A DNA stretch of 64,000 nt from Actinacidiphila yeochonensis CN732 (GCF_000745345.1 NZ_JQNR01000005.1:1922001-1986000); one strand, 5' to 3'. Numbered from the stretch's first letter, positions 36,425 through 46,092 are shown. A program made the numbers and translations. The notes: generated by a model not told the origin, from the sequence alone.

Positions 36425-37499
36425 GCGCGAGCCTCCCCAGATCGTCCTCGATCTGGTCGAAGAAGCCGGCCGGCCACTGCGACAGGTCGCCGCGGTTGCC
36501 CAGCTCGATCGGGACGATCCGCTCGTAGTCGAAGAAGTGCACGATGACGTCGGACGTGGGGAGCAGGCCGTCGGCCGCGGACGCCAGCCGGATGCCGTTG
36601 AGGACGTGGTCGCTGTGGGTCTCCACGATGACCTGCGCCCCGCTGCCGGCGACCCGGGCGAGGAGGCCGCCGAGCCGTGACTGACCGGCGGGGTGCAGGT
36701 GCGCTTCCGGGTTCTCCACGATCAGTACGTCGCCGGGGGAGGTCATCAGCCCCGCGACGATCACCGGCAGCGCGTAGGAGACGCCGAAGCCCGTGTTCGC
36801 CGGCCGGATGACGTCGCCGTTCGGGCCCTGCACCCGCAGTGCGCTGGCCGCCATCCCCGCGGCCCAGTGTGCTTCGAGGCGCAGGGGGCGGATGACGTGC
36901 GACGCCCACTCCTCCGTCTGCGTGCGGAGCAGGCTCACCTCGCTGCCGGGGAACAGCAGGGGCTCCCGCACGGTGAGCGCCTTCCTCGTCACCCGCAGCT
37001 CGCGGAGCGCGAGGACCTGGGCGGTGTGCTCCCCGCGCACCCCCACGCCCAGCTCGTCCGGCGGCTCACCCGATACGGCCAGCACATCCCGGGGGCCGAG
37101 CCGCTCCGCGCCGAGGTAGGTGAAGCCGAAACCGGGACGGCTGAGCGGCGCGGGCGGCTCCGCCGGGGCCTCCAGAGCGTCGAGGTGGAGAGCGCGCTCG
37201 TCGGGGACCCCGAACCGGTACGCCCAGGGAGCGCCGTCGCTCTCACCGGAGACGCGGATGTCCGGGGCGGCGGCGTCGGGGTGGAGGAGCTCCTGGGCCT
37301 CTCCGAGGGCGAGGCCGTAGGGACCGTTGAGCCGGACCGGGGCGCCGGGGGCGAGGGCGGCCTGCCGCGCGAGGAGCAGGCTCTGCACCACCGTGCTCTT
37401 GCCCGCGCCGTTGAAGCCGGTCAGGACGGTGATGGGCCGCAGGTCAAGGGCGGTGTCCGCGAAGCACTTGAAGCGCTCGACGCGCAGCGAGGTGATCAC
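36405..37499 (-). CDS. AAA15-family ATPase with DUF3696-like C-terminus
   Basis: 364 residues from GTG 37499. Complete ABC-type ATPase: MITSLRVERFKCFADTALDL, P-loop GFNGAGKST (28-36), Walker B VLIVENPEAHLHP (about 260), switch His in VIVETHSDHVLNG (about 294). The end IPIELGNRGDLSQWPAGFFD resembles the DUF3696 tail of such proteins. Overlaps DUF262 by four bases (GTGA) and the next gene by 20, so all three are coupled. Related ATPases power anti-phage and plasmid-exclusion systems. Confidence 0.9.
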   Translation of the reverse strand: MITSLRVERFKCFADTALDLRPITVLTGFNGAGKSTVVQSLLLARQAALAPGAPVRLNGPYGLALGEAQELLHPDAAAPDIRVSGESDGAPWAYRFGVPDERALHLDALEAPAEPPAPLSRPGFGFTYLGAERLGPRDVLAVSGEPPDELGVGVRGEHTAQVLALRELRVTRKALTVREPLLFPGSEVSLLRTQTEEWASHVIRPLRLEAHWAAGMAASALRVQGPNGDVIRPANTGFGVSYALPVIVAGLMTSPGDVLIVENPEAHLHPAGQSRLGGLLARVAGSGAQVIVETHSDHVLNGIRLASAADGLLPTSDVIVHFFDYERIVPIELGNRGDLSQWPAGFFDQIEDDLGRLARARRRR

Positions 37500-38656
37500 C
37501 GACCCGCCGCCGCGTCCTTCGCCGTGTTGAACCGGTAGGTCACCCGTCTGCGGTCACTGGTGGAGGAGGTGATCGCGTCGAGGTAGAGGAAGTCCGTGGT
37601 CATCCGCTCCCGTGCCCGGCTGACGATCGTTTCCCTCCGACGCTCAAGCTCAGCGGCGGAGTACGGAGCCAGGGCGATCGACCACGTCTCGACCAGGGCG
37701 CGGTTGATGGGGCTGCGTGATGTCTGCCCCAACGGCCACTTGCGGAAGGCGTACTCGCCGAAGACCAGGCGGGCGTTGCTCATGGCGTTACGAAACGCCG
37801 CGAACATCTCAAAGACCTGGGAGTCGGGCACTCGATCCGGGTCGTCGAGCCATTCCGTCGTGGTCTCCAGGAAGGCGTCCATCGCCGGCTGTTCCGCGTA
37901 GCCCTCCACGCCGCGCAGCCAGAACGCGGCGAAGCGGAGGGCGACCTCCCGGTCGTTCATCCGGATGTGGCCGACCAGGTTGGTCGCGGCGTCGAACTCC
38001 GGCATCAGCGTCATCGTCTTCAGGATCTGGCGGCTGCGGTTCCTGCTCATGCAGTGCCGGATCTCCTGGGCGTTGAGCGGGGTCCCGCCGGTGTTGATCC
38101 GCTTGAAGATGTCGTACATGACCCCGGACGGGGTGGTGGGGTCGATGACGTTCACCGTGAGCTGGGCGTTGTTGATTCGCCGCTGCCACTGGACCGGCAG
38201 GTCGGTGAACCGCTTCCCGTTCTCGTCCTCCAGGTACTCCAGCCTGTTGAGGGTGAAGGAGGCGGGGGTGCCCCGCACGAAGTCGTGCAGCGTGGAGAGG
38301 CGCTGGAGGCCGTCCACGACGCGGAAGCCGCCGCTGCTGTCCTGCGCGAAGTAGAACGCCGGCAGCGGGATGTTGAGGAGGAGCGACTCGACCAGCCGGG
38401 ACTTCTGAACGCTCTTCCAGACCTGCCCGCGCTGGAAGTCCGGCGCCAGCTCGATCGACCCCTCGTCGATCTGGTCCAGGATGTTGCGCAGGGAGAACTG
38501 GTTGGTGGTCACCCGGATCTGTGACGGGTCCCACGGCCTGGCGATGGAGGTCTCGGCCTGCTGGGCGTCGTCCTGCTCGACCTCGACACCGGTCGCGGTC
38601 CCCTCGAAGACGTCTTCGACCACGTCCGGAGCCTGCTGGGGAATCTCCGTCGTCAT
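37496..38656 (-). CDS. DUF262 domain protein (ParB/Srx-like fold)
   Basis: 386 residues, ATG. The DUF262 core is complete: DFQRGQVW (73-80), VVDGLQRLSTL with the DGxQR motif (113-123) and FKRINTGGTPLNAQEIRH (about 181-198). DUF262 proteins such as GmrS hydrolyse NTP and act in type IV restriction, usually with a DUF1524 HNH nuclease; no HNH motif is visible here, so the effector may be the third gene. First gene of the cassette; a palindromic promoter region abuts its start. Confidence 0.9.
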   Translation of the reverse strand: MTTEIPQQAPDVVEDVFEGTATGVEVEQDDAQQAETSIARPWDPSQIRVTTNQFSLRNILDQIDEGSIELAPDFQRGQVWKSVQKSRLVESLLLNIPLPAFYFAQDSSGGFRVVDGLQRLSTLHDFVRGTPASFTLNRLEYLEDENGKRFTDLPVQWQRRINNAQLTVNVIDPTTPSGVMYDIFKRINTGGTPLNAQEIRHCMSRNRSRQILKTMTLMPEFDAATNLVGHIRMNDREVALRFAAFWLRGVEGYAEQPAMDAFLETTTEWLDDPDRVPDSQVFEMFAAFRNAMSNARLVFGEYAFRKWPLGQTSRSPINRALVETWSIALAPYSAAELERRRETIVSRARERMTTDFLYLDAITSSTSDRRRVTYRFNTAKDAAAGR

Positions 38657-38677
38657 GGCGCCGATCCTATCGGCGCC
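38657..38677 (-). promoter_or_regulatory. Palindromic promoter/operator of the DUF262 cassette
   Basis: Arms ggcgccgat (38657-38665) and atcggcgcc (38669-38677) around cct, directly abutting the ATG at 38656. On the minus strand it contains TAGGAT, seven bases before the ATG, typical of a -10 box for leaderless mRNA. A repressor bound here would block transcription. Confidence 0.6.
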
Positions 38678-38739
38678 GCTCCGGGCGGGGGCGTGGTCGA
38701 GAGGGGCGTATCAGGGCCGCTCCGGGCGGGGGCGTGGTC
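38675..38739. repeat. 24-bp direct repeat at cassette/truA junction
   Basis: Identical 24-bp copies at 38675-38698 and 38716-38739 (core ctccgggcgggggcgtggtc), 41 bp apart, between the cassette promoter and truA. Confidence 0.85.
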
Positions 38740-38773
38740 CGAGGAGGGCGGCGAAGGGTGAGAAGCTGCACGG

Positions 38774-39628
38774 ATGAGTGAGTTTGACGACCGGCCCGGG
38801 GACGGCCTGGTGCGGGTGCGGCTGGACCTGGCGTACGACGGGAGCGAGTTCTCCGGGTGGGCCCGGCAGCGGGAGCGGCGGACCGTGCAGGGCGAGCTGG
38901 AGGCCGCGATCACCACGGTGCTGCGGCTTCCGGAGCGGGTCGAGCTGACGGTGGCGGGTCGCACCGACGCCGGCGTGCACGCGCGCGGGCAGGTGGCCCA
39001 TGTGGACCTGCCGGCGGAGGTGTGGGCCGAGGAGAGCGGGCGGCTGCTGCGCCGGCTGGCGGGGCGGCTGCCGTGGGACGTGCGGGTGTGGCGGGTGGCC
39101 GAGGCCCCCGCCGGGTTCGACGCCCGCTTCTCCGCCGTCTGGCGGCGCTACGCCTACCGCATCGGCGACCACCCCGGCGGCGTGGACCCGCTGCTGCGCG
39201 GCCACGTGCTGTGGCACGACCGGCCGGTGGACACCGACCTGATGAACGAGGCGGCGGACCTGCTGCTGGGCGAGCACGACTTCGCCGCGTACTGCAAGAA
39301 GCGCGAGGGCGCCACCACCATCCGGACCCTGCTCGACCTGCACTGGGAACGCACCCCGGACGGGCTCGCGTTGGCCACCGTGCGGGCCGACGCGTTCTGC
39401 CACAACATGGTCCGGGCGCTGGTGGGCGCGATGATCCTGGTGGGCGACGGGCACCGCTCGGCCGGCTTCCCGGCCGAGGTGCTGGCCGGCCGGGTGCGGC
39501 ACTCCGCGGTCAACGTGGTGCGCCCGCACGGGCTGACCCTGGAGGAGGTCGGCTACCCGGCCGACGACCTGCTGGCCGCCCGCAGCCGCGAGGCCCGCAA
39601 CATGCGCACCCTGCCCGGCTGCCGCTGA
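38774..39628 (+). CDS. truA: tRNA pseudouridine(38-40) synthase TruA
   Basis: 284 residues. Isomerises uridines in the anticodon arm. Catalytic Asp65 in [34 protein letters not shown] and [13 protein letters not shown] are family motifs. Normally it directly follows rplQ in actinobacteria; here a three-gene cassette intervenes. Confidence 0.97.
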   Translation: MSEFDDRPGDGLVRVRLDLAYDGSEFSGWARQRERRTVQGELEAAITTVLRLPERVELTVAGRTDAGVHARGQVAHVDLPAEVWAEESGRLLRRLAGRLPWDVRVWRVAEAPAGFDARFSAVWRRYAYRIGDHPGGVDPLLRGHVLWHDRPVDTDLMNEAADLLLGEHDFAAYCKKREGATTIRTLLDLHWERTPDGLALATVRADAFCHNMVRALVGAMILVGDGHRSAGFPAEVLAGRVRHSAVNVVRPHGLTLEEVGYPADDLLAARSREARNMRTLPGCR

Positions 39629-39665
39629 GGGCGCGGCCCGGGCCGGGGCGCCGTCGGGCCGCCGC

Positions 39666-41138
39666 TCAGCCGCCGTTCTGCTTCGCCAGCGCCGCGTCCC
39701 GGCCGCGCTGGACGATCCGCTGGAAGGCGAAGTCCGAGGCGTCGTTGGCGTCCTGCCTGCCCACGGTGTCGTTGCCCGGGAGCGTCGTGCCGTTCTTGTA
39801 GCCGGAGATGGCGAAGTAGGCGTACCGGCCCACCGAGTTGGACGTCATCTGGCAGGCCACCGCGTGGCAGAAGTCGGCGATGCCGCCGCCGTTGAGCGGC
39901 GCGACGTACTGCGCCACGCCGTGCACCTTGGCCGCCTGCGCTTTGTCCGGGAAGACGGCGACGCCGAGGGTCACGGCGATCGCGTCGTTGGTGTACGTGG
40001 CGCGGACGAACTGGGTGCAGCCGTCCGCGGACAGCGCCGCCGCGAGGGTCGAGCGCGCGCCGGCGGCGCAGGACGTGGTGCTCGTGGAGTTGGTCTTGAC
40101 GTAGGTGCGGCCGTTGATCACGAACTGCTTGCCGGGGAAGAGGGAGTCCGCGGTGATCGGGGCCGTGTCCTTCGCGGCGGTCGAGATGTAGTCGAGCGGG
40201 TTCGCCGGGGGCGGCGGGGCGACCGACGAGAACGACGGCTCCGGCGGCAGCGGGGACTGGCTGGCGGTGCTCGTTCCCCCGCTGGGGCCGGCGATCGGAT
40301 GGCCATCGCTCTTGCCGGACTTGACCACGGCCGTCGCCACGCCGCCGGCGATCACCGCCACGACCGCGATCCCGCCGACCACCATCAGCACCTTGCGGCG
40401 CCGGCCGGTGGCGGCCTGCTGCTCGGCCATGGCGCCCCAGTCCGGCGTCGACGCGGACGACCCGGCCGAAGCCGGTGAACCCGACGACGGGGGCGGCGAG
40501 GACGGCGAGGAGGGGGAGGAGGGGGAGGACGGCGAGGGTCCGGTGTTCGGGCCCGGGCCGGGCTGCCGGGAACCGCCGCCGGACTGCTGTTGGGGGAAGC
40601 CGTAGCCGCCGCCTTGGGCGGGGGTTTGTGGCTGCTGCTGGGGGAAGCCGTAGCCGCCTTGGGCGGGGGCCTGTGCCTGCTGCTGGGGGAAGCCGTAGCC
40701 GCCGCTCCGAGCCGGGCCCTGCGGGCCGGGTTGCGCACCCCTGATGCCGCCCTGGGCCGGGCCCTGGTCCACCGGCCGGCCCGGCAGCCCGGCCTGCGGG
40801 TTCCGGGCGCCGTACGGGTCCTGGGCCGGGCCGGGCCCGCCCGGCTGCTGCGGCACCTGCGGGGCCTGCTGCCGGACGGGCGGCACCTGCGGGGCCTGCC
40901 GCGGGTCGCCCGGCGGGCCGGGGTGGGCGCCGTACGGGTCGCCGTGCGCAGGGACGGTGCCGGGCGCGTTCCCCTGCTCCTGCTCCTGCTGCCGGTCCTG
41001 TGGCGCCGCGAAGCCCCGGCGCGGGTCGGACGCGGAGGTGCGTGACGGGATGACCCGTCCCTCCAGGACCTCGCGGCGGCCGTCGTGGGCTCGGTCGCGG
41101 GGTTCCTGGGCCGGCTGCTGCCCGGGGCCTTCAGTCAT
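39666..41138 (-). CDS. Gln/Pro/Gly-rich membrane-anchored protein of unknown function
   Basis: 490 residues from ATG 41138; TATGAT seven bases upstream suggests leaderless transcription. Residues 1-~310 are low-complexity with three QGGYGFPQQQ-like repeats and a (PSS)n tract; one membrane helix (KVLMVVGGIAVVAVIAGGVATAVV) follows. The ~150-residue extracellular end has Cys pairs (SCAAG...DGCTQF and DFCHAVACQ) that may form disulfides. A cell-surface protein; no enzyme motif seen. Confidence 0.8.
   Translation of the reverse strand: MTEGPGQQPAQEPRDRAHDGRREVLEGRVIPSRTSASDPRRGFAAPQDRQQEQEQGNAPGTVPAHGDPYGAHPGPPGDPRQAPQVPPVRQQAPQVPQQPGGPGPAQDPYGARNPQAGLPGRPVDQGPAQGGIRGAQPGPQGPARSGGYGFPQQQAQAPAQGGYGFPQQQPQTPAQGGGYGFPQQQSGGGSRQPGPGPNTGPSPSSPSSPSSPSSPPPSSGSPASAGSSASTPDWGAMAEQQAATGRRRKVLMVVGGIAVVAVIAGGVATAVVKSGKSDGHPIAGPSGGTSTASQSPLPPEPSFSSVAPPPPANPLDYISTAAKDTAPITADSLFPGKQFVINGRTYVKTNSTSTTSCAAGARSTLAAALSADGCTQFVRATYTNDAIAVTLGVAVFPDKAQAAKVHGVAQYVAPLNGGGIADFCHAVACQMTSNSVGRYAYFAISGYKNGTTLPGNDTVGRQDANDASDFAFQRIVQRGRDAALAKQNGG
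40563..40710 (-). repeat. In-gene repeats encoding GGYGFPQQQ
   Basis: Three copies of a ~45-base unit containing the plus-strand core ctgctgggggaagccgtagcc encode the QGGYGFPQQQ peptide repeats. Confidence 0.7.
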
Positions 41139-41461
41139 GCCGCGCATCATATTCCGCGCCCCCGCGGCCCGTCCCCCGCCTCGTGCGGCCCGGCCCCGCC
41201 CACCTCCTCGGCCGTCCGCGGACGACTGCTGGGCCGCGCCCGCCTCCGCCAACCGCAGCCCGGCGCCGTGCCGTTGCCGGGCCGCTGGGCGCAACCGGCG
41301 TGCCGAGGCACGGAACCCGGGTGCGGAACGCGGAACAGCGGCCCGGAACTGGCCCGTTGAGGCGTCGCACGGCCGTCCCGCCCCCTGCGTCCGGCGCCGC
41401 CGCACCGTCCACGGGCTGAAATGTGGTTGGGCTCGGCGTCCGTCCGGCGGACAATTCCCCT
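41139..41461. other. Divergent gap, surface protein / ABC-F gene
   Basis: 323 bases. Contains the -10 (TATGAT) for the minus-strand gene at its left end and the ABC-F promoter at its right end; no gene. Confidence 0.5.
41427..41456 (+). promoter_or_regulatory. ABC-F gene promoter
   Basis: -35 TTGGGC (41427-41432), 18-base spacer, -10 ACAATT (41451-41456), five bases before the ATG, so the mRNA is probably leaderless; no ribosome-binding site precedes the ATG. Confidence 0.6.
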
Positions 41462-43126
41462 ATGGGTCACGTGGAAGCCGCACACCTGGAGTACTACCTG
41501 CCGGACGGGCGCCCGCTGCTGGGCGACGTCTCGTTCCGGGTCGGCGAGGGCACGTCCGTGGCCCTGGTCGGCCCGAACGGCGCCGGCAAGACGACGCTGC
41601 TGCGGCTCATCGCCGACGAGCTGAAGCCGGACGGCGGCACTGTCACCGTCAGTGGCGGCCTCGGCGTGATGCGGCAGTTCATCGGCAGCGTCCGCGACGA
41701 CAGCACCGTCCGCGACCTGCTGGTCTCGGTGGCCGACCCCGGGCTGCGGGCAGCGGCGGCGGCCGTCGACGCGGCCGAGCTGGCGATCATGGCGCAGGAC
41801 GACGAGCCCGCGCAGATGGCGTACGCGACGGCGCTCAGCGACTGGGCCGAGGCGCGCGGCTACGAGGCCGAGACGCTGTGGGACATGTGCACCATGGCCG
41901 CCCTCGGCGTCCCCTACGAGCGGGCCCAGTGGCGCGAGGTGCGCACCCTGTCGGGCGGCGAGCAGAAGCGGCTGGTCCTGGAGGCGCTGCTGCGCGGCCC
42001 GGACCAGGTGCTGCTGCTGGACGAGCCGGACAACTACCTCGACGTGCCCGGCAAGCGCTGGCTGGAGGAGCAGCTGCGGCAGACCCGTAAGACCGTCCTG
42101 TTCGTCAGCCACGACCGCGAGCTGCTGTCGCGCGCCGCCCAGCGGCTGGTCAGCGTGGAGCCGGGGCCCTCCGGCGCCACCGCGTGGGTGCACGGCGGCG
42201 GCTTCGACACGTACCACGAGGCGCGCCGGGAGCGCTTCGCCCGCTTCGAGGAGCTGCGCCGCCGCTGGGAGGAGGAGTACGCCCGGCTGAAGGCGCTGGT
42301 GCTGCGGCTGCGGAACCAGGCGGCCAGCAGCCCGGACATGGCCTCCCGCTACCACGCCGCCCAGACCCGGCTGCGGAGGTTCGAGGAGGCCGGCGCCCCG
42401 CAGGAGCCGCCGCGCGAGCAGGACATCCGGATGCGGCTGGCCGGCGGCCGGACCGGTGTGCGCGCGGTCACCTGCGAGCGGCTGGAGCTGACCGGCCTGA
42501 TGAAACCGTTCGACCTGGAGGTCTACTACGGCGAGCGGGTGGCCGTGCTGGGCTCGAACGGCTCCGGCAAGTCTCACTTCCTGCGGCTGCTGGCCGGCGA
42601 GGGTGACGTCGCGCACACCGGCGCGTGGCGGCTGGGCGCCCGGGTGGTGCCGGGCTACTTCGCGCAGACGCACCGCTCGCACGTCTCGGGCGGCGGGGCC
42701 GGGGCGGGCGGGGCGGCCGGAGCGGCGGCGGACGCGCGCACCCTGGTGGACATCCTGTGGTCCGAGCACTCCCGCGACCGGGGCCGGGCGATGTCGGCGC
42801 TGCGCCGGTACGAGCTGGAGGGCCAGGGCGACCAGCCCTTCGGCAAGCTCTCCGGCGGGCAGCAGGCCCGGTTCCAGATCCTGCTGCTGGAGCTGGCCGG
42901 GAGTACGGCGCTGCTGCTGGACGAGCCGACCGACAACCTGGACCTGGAGAGCGCCGAAGCCCTCCAGGAGGGTCTGGAGGCGTACGAGGGCACGGTGCTC
43001 GCGGTCACCCACGACCGCTGGTTCGCCCGTACCTTCGACCGCTTCCTGGTCTTCGGCGCGGACGGGGTGGTGCGCGAGACGTCGGAGCCGGTGTGGGACG
43101 AGGCCCGCGTCGCCCGGCCCCGCTGA
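41462..43126 (+). CDS. ABC-F family ATPase
   Basis: 554 residues. Two nucleotide-binding domains and no membrane helices: GPNGAGKTT (37-45) with LSGGEQKRL and LLLDEPDNYLD; second GSNGSGKSH (about 365) with LSGGQQARF and LLLDEPTDNLD. The charged linker between them (RRERFARFEELRRRWEEEYARLK, shortened here) is the P-site-tRNA-interaction motif region of ABC-F translation factors. It may resolve stalled ribosomes or confer ribosome-antibiotic protection; the subtype cannot be assigned. Confidence 0.93.
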   Translation: MGHVEAAHLEYYLPDGRPLLGDVSFRVGEGTSVALVGPNGAGKTTLLRLIADELKPDGGTVTVSGGLGVMRQFIGSVRDDSTVRDLLVSVADPGLRAAAAAVDAAELAIMAQDDEPAQMAYATALSDWAEARGYEAETLWDMCTMAALGVPYERAQWREVRTLSGGEQKRLVLEALLRGPDQVLLLDEPDNYLDVPGKRWLEEQLRQTRKTVLFVSHDRELLSRAAQRLVSVEPGPSGATAWVHGGGFDTYHEARRERFARFEELRRRWEEEYARLKALVLRLRNQAASSPDMASRYHAAQTRLRRFEEAGAPQEPPREQDIRMRLAGGRTGVRAVTCERLELTGLMKPFDLEVYYGERVAVLGSNGSGKSHFLRLLAGEGDVAHTGAWRLGARVVPGYFAQTHRSHVSGGGAGAGGAAGAAADARTLVDILWSEHSRDRGRAMSALRRYELEGQGDQPFGKLSGGQQARFQILLLELAGSTALLLDEPTDNLDLESAEALQEGLEAYEGTVLAVTHDRWFARTFDRFLVFGADGVVRETSEPVWDEARVARPR

Positions 43127-43131
43127 GGCCA

Positions 43132-43177
43132 GGGGGGTGGCGTCCTCCAGGCGTGGGGGGTGGCGTCCTCCAGGCGT
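43132..43177. repeat. 23-bp tandem duplication
   Basis: Two exact, adjacent 23-bp copies (43132-43154, 43155-43177; core ggtggcgtcctccaggcgt) just upstream of the rplM promoter. Confidence 0.9.
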
Positions 43178-43196
43178 CCCCGGTGCGGGAGGCGTT

Positions 43197-43226
43197 TTGA
43201 CCCGGCCCGGCGCCCTTGGGTAAGCT
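43197..43226 (+). promoter_or_regulatory. rplM-rpsI promoter
   Basis: -35 TTGACC (43197-43202), 18-base spacer, -10 TAAGCT (43221-43226). This is the best consensus promoter in the window; leader of about 175 bases. Confidence 0.75.
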
Positions 43227-43408
43227 GCGAAGCTGTCATGCGTATTGGCTTGCTCTATCTCACGCGAGGGGCCCTTACGCCGGTCCACCGGGCCGATGAC
43301 CAGCGGCAGGCATCCGGGTTGCGTCCCCGGGTGTCGCATCGGCTGTCGTGATCGTCCGGGTGGCCTTGTCAGGACCCACTCATCGAAGATAAGCGAAGGC
43401 TCACGACC

Positions 43409-43852
43409 GTGCGTACGTACAGCCCGAAGCCCGGCGACGTCCAGCGCCAGTGGCATGTCATCGACGCGCAGGACGTCGTCCTGGGCCGTCTGGCCTCCCA
43501 GGCCGCGACCCTCCTGCGGGGCAAGCACAAGCCCATCTACGCGCCCCACGTCGACACCGGTGACTTCGTCGTCATCATCAACGCCGACAAGGTGCACCTG
43601 TCCGGGAACAAGAAGACCCAGAAGATGGCCTACCGCCACTCCGGCTACCCCGGTGGTCTGCGCTCCGTCCGCTACGACGAGCTGCTGGCCAAGAACCCGG
43701 AGAAGGCCGTGGAGAAGGCCGTCAAGGGCATGCTCCCCAAGAACACCCTGGGCCGCCAGATGCTCACCAAGCTGAAGGTCTACTCGGGCGACCAGCACCC
43801 GCACGCTGCGCAGCAGCCGGTGCCGTTCGAGATCACCCAGGTCGCGCAGTAG
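43409..43852 (+). CDS. rplM: 50S ribosomal protein L13
   Basis: 147 residues from GTG 43409. [19 protein letters not shown] and [17 protein letters not shown] are diagnostic. Early 50S assembly protein, paired with rpsI as usual. Confidence 0.99.
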   Translation: MRTYSPKPGDVQRQWHVIDAQDVVLGRLASQAATLLRGKHKPIYAPHVDTGDFVVIINADKVHLSGNKKTQKMAYRHSGYPGGLRSVRYDELLAKNPEKAVEKAVKGMLPKNTLGRQMLTKLKVYSGDQHPHAAQQPVPFEITQVAQ

Positions 43853-43893
43853 TCCCGGCCACCACCCTTTAGCAGAGAGAACCGAGGAGCATC

Positions 43894-44409
43894 GTGGCTG
43901 AGACCACTCCCGAGATCGCCCTTGAGGGCGAGGAGACCTACGACGAGATCACGACCTTCGAGTCGGAGCCCGTCGACAGCGAGTACACCTCCGAGTCCCT
44001 CGCCTCCCGCTTCGGCGACCCGCAGCCGGCCGCCGGCACCGGTCGTCGCAAGCGGTCCATCGCCCGCGTGCGGATCATCCCGGGCAGCGGCAAGTGGAAG
44101 ATCAACGGGCGCACCCTTGAGGGCTACTTCCCCAACAAGGTGCACCAGCAGGAGGTCAACGAGCCCTTCCGCGTGCTGGAGCTCGACAACCGGTACGACG
44201 TCGTCGCCCGCATCTCCGGCGGCGGCATCTCCGGCCAGGCCGGCGCGCTGCGCCTGGGCGTCGCCCGTGCGCTGAACGAGGCCGACGTCGACAACAACCG
44301 CGGCCCGCTCAAGAAGGCCGGCTTCCTGTCCCGCGACGACCGCGCGGTCGAGCGGAAGAAGGCCGGTCTGAAGAAGGCCCGCAAGGCGCCGCAGTTCAGC
44401 AAGCGCTGA
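43894..44409 (+). CDS. rpsI: 30S ribosomal protein S9
   Basis: 171 residues from GTG 43894 behind GAGGAGC. An acidic ~45-residue leader typical of actinobacteria precedes [17 protein letters not shown]; the tail [12 protein letters not shown] contacts P-site tRNA. Confidence 0.99.
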   Translation: MAETTPEIALEGEETYDEITTFESEPVDSEYTSESLASRFGDPQPAAGTGRRKRSIARVRIIPGSGKWKINGRTLEGYFPNKVHQQEVNEPFRVLELDNRYDVVARISGGGISGQAGALRLGVARALNEADVDNNRGPLKKAGFLSRDDRAVERKKAGLKKARKAPQFSKR

Positions 44410-44415
44410 CGCCGA

Positions 44416-44452
44416 GCGCCGGGTGCCGTCCGCTGCGGGCGGCACCCGGCGC
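44416..44452 (+). terminator. First terminator after rpsI
   Basis: Perfect 13-bp arms gcgccgggtgccg (44416-44428) and 44440-44452 around an 11-base loop. Confidence 0.7.
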
Positions 44453-44472
44453 TGCGCCCTTTCCGGGCGCCC

Positions 44473-44519
44473 ATGCGAAACGCCCCGGAGGCACTTCGGT
44501 GCCTCCGGGGCGTTCGCAT
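44473..44519 (+). terminator. Second terminator after rpsI, UUCG loop
   Basis: 16-bp perfect stem aacgccccggaggcac (44479-44494) with 44499-44514, loop ttcg, extended by atgcg/cgcat across one bulged A. A classic tetraloop terminator; with the first it makes a tandem stop. Confidence 0.8.
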
Positions 44520-44703
44520 GATGAGCTAGGGGCGTATACGTGTGCTTGTACGATCTGGCGCACCGTGCCGTCCTGCGTGCACGGTGGCCGGGTCGAGCGG
44601 GCACGCACCCCTAGAGACGCCGAGCGCGGACCCCGGGACGGGGCCGCGCCCGCTCCCGCCGCCCCCTGGCGCCGCGGCCGCATCGCATGGAGGAGTGAAG
44701 ACT

Positions 44704-46062
44704 GTGGGACGACTCTTCGGCACCGACGGGGTGCGGGGCATCGCCAACGCCGATCTGACCGCCGAGCTGGCGCTCGGACTGTCGGTGGCGGCGGCCCACG
44801 TGCTGGCGGAGGCGGGCGACTACGCCGGCCAGCGGCCGGTTGCGGTGGTCGGCCGCGACCCGCGCGCCTCGGGCGAGTTCCTGGAGGCCGCCGTGGTGGC
44901 GGGCCTGGCCAGCGCCGGCGTGGACGTCCTGCGGGTCGGTGTGCTGCCCACCCCGGCGGTGGCGTACCTCACCGGCGCGCTGGGCGCCGACTTCGGGGTG
45001 ATGCTCTCCGCCAGCCACAACGCGATGCCCGACAACGGCGTGAAGTTCCTGGCCCGCGGCGGCCACAAGCTCGACGACGAGCTGGAGGACCGGATCGAGG
45101 CCCTCTACACCGAGCACCGCACCGGCGCCCCCTGGGCCCGCCCCACCGGCGCCGGCGTCGGCCGGGTCCGCGACTACGACGAGGGCTTCGACGCCTACGT
45201 CGCCCACCTCATCGGGGTGCTGCCGAACCGCCTCGACGGCCTCAAGATCGTGCTGGACGAGGCGCACGGCGCGGCCTCCCGGGTCTCCCCGGAGGCGTTC
45301 TCCCGGGCCGGCGCGGACGTCATCACCCTCGGCGCCCGCCCGGACGGCCTGAACATCAACGACGGCTGCGGCTCCACCCACCTGGGGCTGCTGCGCGCCG
45401 CCGTCATCGAGCACGGCGCGGACCTGGGCATCGCGCACGACGGTGACGCCGACCGCTGCCTGGCCGTCGACGCCGCCGGCAACGAGGTGGACGGCGACCA
45501 GATCCTCGCCGTCCTGGCGCTGGCGCTGCGCGAGCGGGACGCGCTGCGCGAGAACACCGTCGTCGGCACCGTGATGTCCAACCTGGGCTTCAAGCTGGCC
45601 ATGGAGCGCGAGGGCATCACCTTCGTGCAGACCGCGGTCGGCGACCGCTACATCCTGGAGGAGATGAAGCGGCACGGCTACGCCCTCGGCGGCGAGCAGT
45701 CCGGCCACGTCATCGTCCTCGACCACGCCACCACCGGCGACGGCACCCTCACCGGCCTGCTGCTGGCCGCCCGGGTGGCGGCGACGGGCACGTCGCTCGC
45801 CGAGCTGGCCGCCGTCATGGACCGGCTGCCGCAGGTGCTGGTGAACGTGCCCGACGTGGACAAGAGCCGGGTCGGCGAGACGGCCGAGCTGGCCGCCGCC
45901 GTCACCGCGGCCGAGGTCGAGCTGGGCGCCACCGGCCGGGTGCTGCTGCGGCCGTCCGGCACGGAGCCGCTGGTCCGCGTCATGGTGGAGGCGGCCGACA
46001 TCGACCACGCCACGGCGGTCGCGGGCCGGCTGGCCGACGTGGTGAAGGCCACGCTGGGCTGA
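44704..46062 (+). CDS. glmM: Phosphoglucosamine mutase
   Basis: 452 residues from GTG 44704, with GGAGGAG eight bases upstream. Converts glucosamine-6-P to glucosamine-1-P for peptidoglycan. Phosphoserine Ser104 in [12 protein letters not shown]; Mg loop [27 protein letters not shown]. Follows rplM-rpsI as in other streptomycetes. Confidence 0.97.
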   Translation: MGRLFGTDGVRGIANADLTAELALGLSVAAAHVLAEAGDYAGQRPVAVVGRDPRASGEFLEAAVVAGLASAGVDVLRVGVLPTPAVAYLTGALGADFGVMLSASHNAMPDNGVKFLARGGHKLDDELEDRIEALYTEHRTGAPWARPTGAGVGRVRDYDEGFDAYVAHLIGVLPNRLDGLKIVLDEAHGAASRVSPEAFSRAGADVITLGARPDGLNINDGCGSTHLGLLRAAVIEHGADLGIAHDGDADRCLAVDAAGNEVDGDQILAVLALALRERDALRENTVVGTVMSNLGFKLAMEREGITFVQTAVGDRYILEEMKRHGYALGGEQSGHVIVLDHATTGDGTLTGLLLAARVAATGTSLAELAAVMDRLPQVLVNVPDVDKSRVGETAELAAAVTAAEVELGATGRVLLRPSGTEPLVRVMVEAADIDHATAVAGRLADVVKATLG

Positions 46063-46092
46063 GCCGCGGCGGACCGCTCCACGGGCTCCTCC

